Source of the DNA: JBOHHM01 sp050725495
Lineage (GTDB): Bacteria; Pseudomonadota; Gammaproteobacteria; Burkholderiales; Burkholderiaceae_C
Length of the DNA: 17,609 bases
NCBI GenBank assembly: GCA_050725495.1
Contig: JBOHHM010000089.1
Coordinates: forward strand, 1 to 17,609
Direction: 5' to 3'
Part shown: positions 13,453 through 17,609 of the stretch, one piece after another
Layout of the letters: every line of letters begins with the position of its first letter
Numbering within the stretch: position 1 is the stretch's first letter
Position numbers and translations under genes: made by a program
The notes under the pieces: model-generated
Told to the model about the DNA's origin: nothing
Seen by the model: only the letters and a program-made list of their open reading frames with translations
Database searches by the model: none

Positions 13453-14223
13453 TCAGAAGCCGCGCGCGTGCGTGGCGACCCGCCCGCCGCCGTCGGCCAC
13501 CAGCACCGCGCCGGTCACGAACGAGGCCTCGTCGCTGGCGAGGAAGCGCACGCAGCTCGCGATCTCGTCGGGCCGCGCGACGCGCCTGAGCGCGATGCGG
13601 CTCGCCATCGCGGCGAACTCCGCTTCCATCGTCGTGCCGGCCAGCGCCGCCGCCTCGCTCATCTCGCGCTCGGCCATCAGCGTGCGGGTCCAGCCCGGGC
13701 ACAGGCAGTTGGCGCGGATGTTGTCGGCCCCGTGCACATAGGCGATGTTGCGGGTATAGGCCACCACGCCCGCCTTGCTCGGCGCGTAGCTCGCGCTGCC
13801 CGGCGTGGAATTGAATGCGGCGACCGAGGCGACGTTCACGATGGCGCCGCCGCCCGACGCGCGCAGCAGGGGAATCGCGGCGCGGCAGACGCGCATGGTG
13901 CCGGTGAGGTTGATCGCGATCATGCGCTCCCAGGTGGCATCTTCCACGTCCTCGGGGTCGTCGGCCGCGACCACGCCCGCGGCATTGACCACGACCTGCA
14001 AGCCGCCCTGCGCCCGCGCCATGGCCATGGCTTCCTCGATGTCCTGTTGCTGTGTCACGTCGCCGACCACCGCCACGCTGCCGGTGTGCTCACAGAGCAA
14101 GCGCAGCGCATCGGCCGAGCGGTCGAATGCCAGCACCCGCGCGCCCTCGGACGCGAGCCGTTCCACGACGGCAGCGCCGATGCCGCTGGCGGCGCCGGTG
14201 ACGAATACGATTTTGTCTTTCAT
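13453..14223 (-). CDS. SDR family NAD(P)-dependent oxidoreductase (first copy)
   Basis: A 256-residue classical short-chain dehydrogenase with a Rossmann fold, cytoplasmic. Cofactor motif TGAASGIG is at 9-16, Asp34 at the end of the second strand (AFDRS) points to NAD(H) preference, NAAG is at 80-83, and the active site is Asn105, Ser133, Tyr146 and Lys150 (YAPSK). The following CPGWTRTLMAERE and C-terminal SFVTGAVLVADGGG are typical. The start gives the usual N-terminus; its ribosome binding site (GGGTGG) is modest. It follows the Tm-1-like gene by 19 bases and is the last gene before the liv promoter. It likely oxidises a hydroxyl group or reduces a carbonyl group on the pathway intermediate; the substrate is unknown. 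Confidence 0.93.
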   Translation of the reverse strand: MKDKIVFVTGAASGIGAAVVERLASEGARVLAFDRSADALRLLCEHTGSVAVVGDVTQQQDIEEAMAMARAQGGLQVVVNAAGVVAADDPEDVEDATWERMIAINLTGTMRVCRAAIPLLRASGGGAIVNVASVAAFNSTPGSASYAPSKAGVVAYTRNIAYVHGADNIRANCLCPGWTRTLMAEREMSEAAALAGTTMEAEFAAMASRIALRRVARPDEIASCVRFLASDEASFVTGAVLVADGGGRVATHARGF

Positions 14224-14242
14224 GTCAACCACCCTGCCTCTG

Positions 14243-15493
14243 TCAGGCGCGCTCGGCGCCGGCAACGATGTGGCCTGCCGCCACCCATTCGTCGAAGATG
14301 GCGAGCACCTGGTCGGTGAACGCCTTGTCGTTGATGTGTGCATCGAGCTCCACCAGGCGCACCGGCGGCGCGAGGCTTTTTCGTATCTCGTCGGTGAACG
14401 CAGCCAGACCCTCGGGGTCGTGCAGTCCCTCGCCCGGTTTGTCCCAGGCCTGGATGCCGCGCAGCGGCGAGATGAAGGCGGTCGGCCCCTTGGCCTTGGC
14501 GAGCTTGGCCGCGACCAGCCGGGCCACGGCGCGGCGCTCGTCGGGTGTCGTCAGCACCGATGCGAGCAGGCGGTTGTGCGCATGGTAGGGGCGGCCCTGG
14601 TAGGCTTCGCGCAAGGGCTTCCAGGTCTGCATGTCGATCATGTCGATGGCGCCGGGCGCGACGATCTGCGCAATGCCCTGCGCCCCCGCGGCCTCCAGCC
14701 GGTCGGCGCCCGAGGTCACGGGCGAGCCCTGCGCCTCGTTGCCGACTTCCTGCAGGCACAGGTCGAGCACCGCGACAAAACGCCGCTGGCGGGCGAGCGA
14801 CTCGATGGCGCGGCCGCCCATGCCGGTGCAGTGAAACACCGCGACCTCGTAGCCGCGTCGCTCCAGCTCCGGCTTCAGCGTCACCATGTAGTTGAGGCAA
14901 CTCTTGCCCAGCGAGCTGATCGCCACCAGCGGCGCCTCGGTGTGCGGCCGGGTCACCGTGCGGCAGGCGCCCAGGATCGCGCCGGAGGCCTGGCTCAGGA
15001 TCGAGCGGCAGATGCTGTTGAGGCCGTACAGACCGCCGGCCCAGAGAATCATCATCAGGTCGGGCGCCAGCCGCTCGGGCGGAATGAGGTGCGAGAACGC
15101 CACTGTAGAGACCACGAACTTGGGCATGCCCAGCGGCAGCGCCGCCGTCACGTCGAGCGCGAGGTCGGTGCCCATGGTTCCGCCCAAGGCAAGCACGCCC
15201 TGGACACGGCCCTGTGCGTACAGCTCCAGCGCGACATTCACGGCGCCTTCGGCCATCTTTGTCATCGCAGCGTTCTCGTCGCCCAGCGCCGCAATCGCTT
15301 CGATCGTCGTGCCCGCCGCAGCAGCCACATCGGTGTTCGCGAACTCGGGCTCGAACGGCGCCCGGCCCAGCACGCCCACGTCCATGACGAGTGCCGCGCC
15401 GCCTTCGGCTTCGATGCATTGCTTCATGAACAGCAGTTCGTCGGCCTTGGTGTCGGCCGTGCCGATGAGCAGGATGGTCGATGGTGTTGCCAT
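14243..15493 (-). CDS. Tm-1-like ATP-binding domain protein (UPF0261 family)
   Basis: A 416-residue protein of the UPF0261 family, named for the N-terminal domain of tomato Tm-1. It starts with TILLIGTADTKADELLFMK (6-24), has a conserved VLALGGTMGTDLALD (100-114, glycine-rich, nucleotide-contact region), PKFVVSTVAFSH, MMILWAGGLYGLNSICRSILSQASGAI in the first half, then PLVAISSLGKSCLNYM, VFHCTGMGGRAIESL, and PGAIDMIDM in the second. The length is that of full bacterial members, so it is complete. The biochemical function of bacterial members is not established. They often have a PEP-hydrolase-like TIM-barrel partner, which I do not see here; instead it lies between two SDR genes with gaps of about 20 bases. 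GGAGA precedes the ATG; the in-frame extension to 15535 overlaps the SDR end and is less likely. Confidence 0.9.
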   Translation of the reverse strand: MATPSTILLIGTADTKADELLFMKQCIEAEGGAALVMDVGVLGRAPFEPEFANTDVAAAAGTTIEAIAALGDENAAMTKMAEGAVNVALELYAQGRVQGVLALGGTMGTDLALDVTAALPLGMPKFVVSTVAFSHLIPPERLAPDLMMILWAGGLYGLNSICRSILSQASGAILGACRTVTRPHTEAPLVAISSLGKSCLNYMVTLKPELERRGYEVAVFHCTGMGGRAIESLARQRRFVAVLDLCLQEVGNEAQGSPVTSGADRLEAAGAQGIAQIVAPGAIDMIDMQTWKPLREAYQGRPYHAHNRLLASVLTTPDERRAVARLVAAKLAKAKGPTAFISPLRGIQAWDKPGEGLHDPEGLAAFTDEIRKSLAPPVRLVELDAHINDKAFTDQVLAIFDEWVAAGHIVAGAERA

Positions 15494-15513
15494 GTGCTTT
15501 TCTCCGTTGCGAA

Positions 15514-16308
15514 TCAAGTCTGGCCTGTCTGCCATGACTCTTCCATGACCTGGCCCGATTCCGGCAGCGTCATGCCGCCATCCACCACAATGGTCTGGCC
15601 CGTCACCCAGCGCGCCTCGTCGCTCGCCAGGTAGAGCATCGCGAAGGCGATGTCGTCCGGCTCGCCAGCCACACCCAGGGGGATGTAGCGCACCAGCCGC
15701 TCTTTGACCTCGGGCTGGCTCAAGCGCCCGCGCGGCTTGGCAACAAAGCCGGGCTCGACGCCGTTTACCGTGATGCCGCGCGCAGCGAGCTCCAGCGCCG
15801 CGGCCTTGATAAAACCGTTGACGCCCGCCTTGGCCGCCGCATAGTGGGTGGCGCCGAGCATGGCCACGCGCGGACCGGTGACCGACGAGGTGATCACGAT
15901 GCGCCCGCCTTGCGACTTGAGCGCGGGCAGCGCCGCCTGCGTGAGCCAGAAGCAGGACTTGAGATTGAGCGCCAGCGTCTGCTCCAGCGTATCGCTGCTG
16001 AGCTCGTCGAGCGCCGACCAGGGGCAGCCGCCGGCGTTGTGGACCAGGATGTTGAGCTGACCGAACGCGGCGAGCGCAGCCTGCACCACTGCTTTGCAGC
16101 CGGCTTCGTCGGCCGCGAAGGGAACGGCGACGGCAGCCAATCCGCGCCCGCGCAACGCTGCAGCGACTTCCTCTGCCGCATCCACCGAGCGGTTGGCGAG
16201 CACGACGCGCGCACCCGCCTCGGCCAGCCGTGTCGCCGCCGCCGCGCCGATGCCGCGTCCCGCCCCTGTGACCAGGGCCGCCTTGGCGTCGAAACGAAAG
16301 GCATTCAT
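15514..16308 (-). CDS. SDR family oxidoreductase (second copy)
   Basis: A 264-residue classical short-chain dehydrogenase. TGAGRGIG is at 14-21, NAGG at 91-94, Asn115, Ser142, Tyr156 and Lys160 (YAAAK) form the active site, and VTGQTIVVDGGMTLP closes the protein. The second strand ends in LANRS, with no acidic residue at the key place, so NADP(H) is possible, unlike the other SDR here. The two SDRs differ clearly in sequence and are not a recent duplication. The ATG overlaps the stop of the aminotransferase gene by four bases (ATGA), which implies translational coupling; its own ribosome binding site is weak. It may act on the carbonyl product of the transaminase, but this is inference from gene order. 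Confidence 0.93.
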   Translation of the reverse strand: MNAFRFDAKAALVTGAGRGIGAAAATRLAEAGARVVLANRSVDAAEEVAAALRGRGLAAVAVPFAADEAGCKAVVQAALAAFGQLNILVHNAGGCPWSALDELSSDTLEQTLALNLKSCFWLTQAALPALKSQGGRIVITSSVTGPRVAMLGATHYAAAKAGVNGFIKAAALELAARGITVNGVEPGFVAKPRGRLSQPEVKERLVRYIPLGVAGEPDDIAFAMLYLASDEARWVTGQTIVVDGGMTLPESGQVMEESWQTGQT

Positions 16309-17609
16309 GGCGCAGCTTTCTTCACCGCGCAGGCGGCGATGAGGTCGGTGCAGAAGGATTCGAGCACCTCGAGGTAGCGGTCGGCGTCGGCCTGCTGCGT
16401 CGCGGGGCACATCAAGAGCATGCTGTGAAACGGCGTGATCAGCACACCGCGGTTCATGAAATACACATGCAGCAGCGACTCCAGCGTCGCATCGCGGCCG
16501 CGCTTCACGTCGCTGGCATTGCGCGGCGCCTCGGGTGCATACATGGTCTCCATGCGCGCCCCCACCTGCGCCACATACCAGGGAAGCTCGTGCGCAGCGA
16601 TCACGGTACGGGCGCGCGGCGCGAGCCCTTGCGCCAGAGCGATCATGCGGCCGAAGGCTTCACCGGTCAGCACCCTGGAAAGCACGGCGCGCACCGCCGC
16701 CACCTGCAGTGCGCTGCCGGCCAGCGTGCCGCCGAAGCCGAGGTGCGCGCTCTGACGCACCGCCGTCGGATTGACCTTGGGAACTTCCCGCCACATGCGC
16801 TGCGCGACGGCCTCGCTCACGCCGTACAAGCCCACCGGCACGCCGCCGCCCACCGCCTTGCCAACCACGAAAAAATCGGGCATGAGCTGGTGGCGGCCGG
16901 TATAGCCGCCCGGACCGGAGGAGAAGGTATGGGTCTCGTCCAGCACGAGCAAGGTGCCGGTGCGGCTGGTGATCTCGCGCAATGCGTCGAGAAAGCCGGG
17001 CAGGGGGGCGATCATGCCGTAGTTGGTCATGAAGGGCTCGGCCAGCACGCAAGCCACGTCGCCTGGCGCCAACGCGGCTTCGAGCGCCTGCACATCATTG
17101 AACTCAATCACCCGCGACACCCGTGCATGGTCCACCGCATTGGGGTGGATGCCGTTGCGCATCTCGATGTCGCCGTGCGCGCCGATTGCGACATGCGCCT
17201 CTTCCACCGAGCCGTGGTAGCAGCCGTTGAAAACCAGCACCTTCTCGCGCCCGGTCACCATGCGCGCCATGCGGATGGCGGCGCGGTTGGCATCGCTGGC
17301 TGAGGTGGTAAAGCCCCAGTAGGGCAGGCCGAAGCGGCGAGAGAGCTCCTCGCCCACCCACTGCGCATCTTCGGTCGGAAGCATCAGGGTCGAGCCTTTG
17401 GCGAGCTGCATCGCCACCGCCTCGGTCACCGCCGGATCGCCGTGGCCGCACATGCCGCCGGTATCGCCGAGGCAGAAGTCCACATAGTCGAGGCCGTCCA
17501 CGCAGCGCAGGTGCGCGCCATGCGCCTCCCTCACCGCCAGCGGAAAGCCGCCGGCCCAGCGCCGCATCCAGTGCGAAGGCGCGCCATACAGGTAATGCTG
17601 CTGGCCTTG
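16305..17609 (-). CDS. Class III PLP-dependent aminotransferase, 5' end outside window
   Basis: At least 434 residues of an aspartate aminotransferase superfamily, fold-type I, class III enzyme (glutamate-1-semialdehyde aminotransferase/omega-transaminase type). The reading frame is open to the right edge (QGQQHYLYGAPSHWM before the first visible ATG), so the true start lies outside. Motifs: GGMCGHGDPAVTEAV, the phosphate-binding TTSASDANRAAIRMAR, FNGCYHGSVEEAH, LLVLDETHTFSSGPGGY with the cofactor-binding Asp, and VVGKAVGGGVPVG with the Schiff-base Lys (codon 16857-16859). It moves an amino group between an amine or amino acid and a keto acid; cytoplasmic. A true HemL is less likely given this catabolic setting. 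It leads the visible operon and is translationally coupled to an SDR, so the pair may convert an amine to a carbonyl and then to an alcohol or the reverse. Confidence 0.92.
   Translation of the reverse strand, partial: QGQQHYLYGAPSHWMRRWAGGFPLAVREAHGAHLRCVDGLDYVDFCLGDTGGMCGHGDPAVTEAVAMQLAKGSTLMLPTEDAQWVGEELSRRFGLPYWGFTTSASDANRAAIRMARMVTGREKVLVFNGCYHGSVEEAHVAIGAHGDIEMRNGIHPNAVDHARVSRVIEFNDVQALEAALAPGDVACVLAEPFMTNYGMIAPLPGFLDALREITSRTGTLLVLDETHTFSSGPGGYTGRHQLMPDFFVVGKAVGGGVPVGLYGVSEAVAQRMWREVPKVNPTAVRQSAHLGFGGTLAGSALQVAAVRAVLSRVLTGEAFGRMIALAQGLAPRARTVIAAHELPWYVAQVGARMETMYAPEAPRNASDVKRGRDATLESLLHVYFMNRGVLITPFHSMLLMCPATQQADADRYLEVLESFCTDLIAACAVKKAAP

Noticed and set aside
13364..13702. N-terminal extension of LivK to 551 residues
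   Set aside because: It overlaps the SDR gene end and the promoter; the 13363 start gives a signal peptide and a ribosome binding site.

Overview
High-GC DNA from a betaproteobacterium, most likely a member of the Comamonadaceae (Variovorax/Acidovorax/Polaromonas type). Reasons: Bug-family solute-binding protein beside amidases, gene families common in Burkholderiales, and a short palindromic repeat inside one gene that resembles the interspersed repeats I remember from Comamonadaceae genomes. The taxonomic call is inference from sequence style, not a search. Almost everything is on the minus strand; only pdxH is on the plus strand. No RNA genes, CRISPR arrays, transposase genes or origins were seen, and no gene-free stretch reaches 300 bases.

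Region 1 (1-2921, minus): a molybdenum hydroxylase operon read as iron-sulfur subunit (IorA-like), Tat-exported molybdopterin subunit (IorB-like), then the start of a MobA/MocA-like nucleotidyltransferase that would mature the cofactor and that runs off the left edge. The 5' end of the large-subunit gene contains a palindromic repeat that encodes about 20 residues ahead of the Tat motif. Region 2 (3016-3651, plus): pdxH, pyridoxamine phosphate oxidase, probably leaderless.

Region 3 (3652-8686, minus): a block with lower GC than its surroundings in the lines I counted, read as HDAC-like deacetylase, C-terminally truncated amidase, intact amidase, and Bug (TctC-like) binding protein. Each end carries an amidase relic: a 13-codon amidase start right after livM at the right, and a decayed, frameshifted amidase C-terminus after the Bug gene at the left. 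This points to recombination or insertion at amidase genes.

Region 4 (8689-17609, minus): class III aminotransferase (5' end outside the window), SDR, Tm-1-like/UPF0261 protein, second SDR, then after a good sigma70-type promoter a complete branched-chain-type ABC importer (livK, livG, livF, livH, livM).

Regions 3 and 4 together read as an accessory catabolic cluster: two import routes, amide or N-acyl hydrolysis (amidases, HDAC-like deacetylase), transamination of an amine, and two NAD(P)-linked oxidoreductases. An N-acylated amine or amino-acid-like substrate fits but is inferred; the real substrate cannot be read from the sequence.
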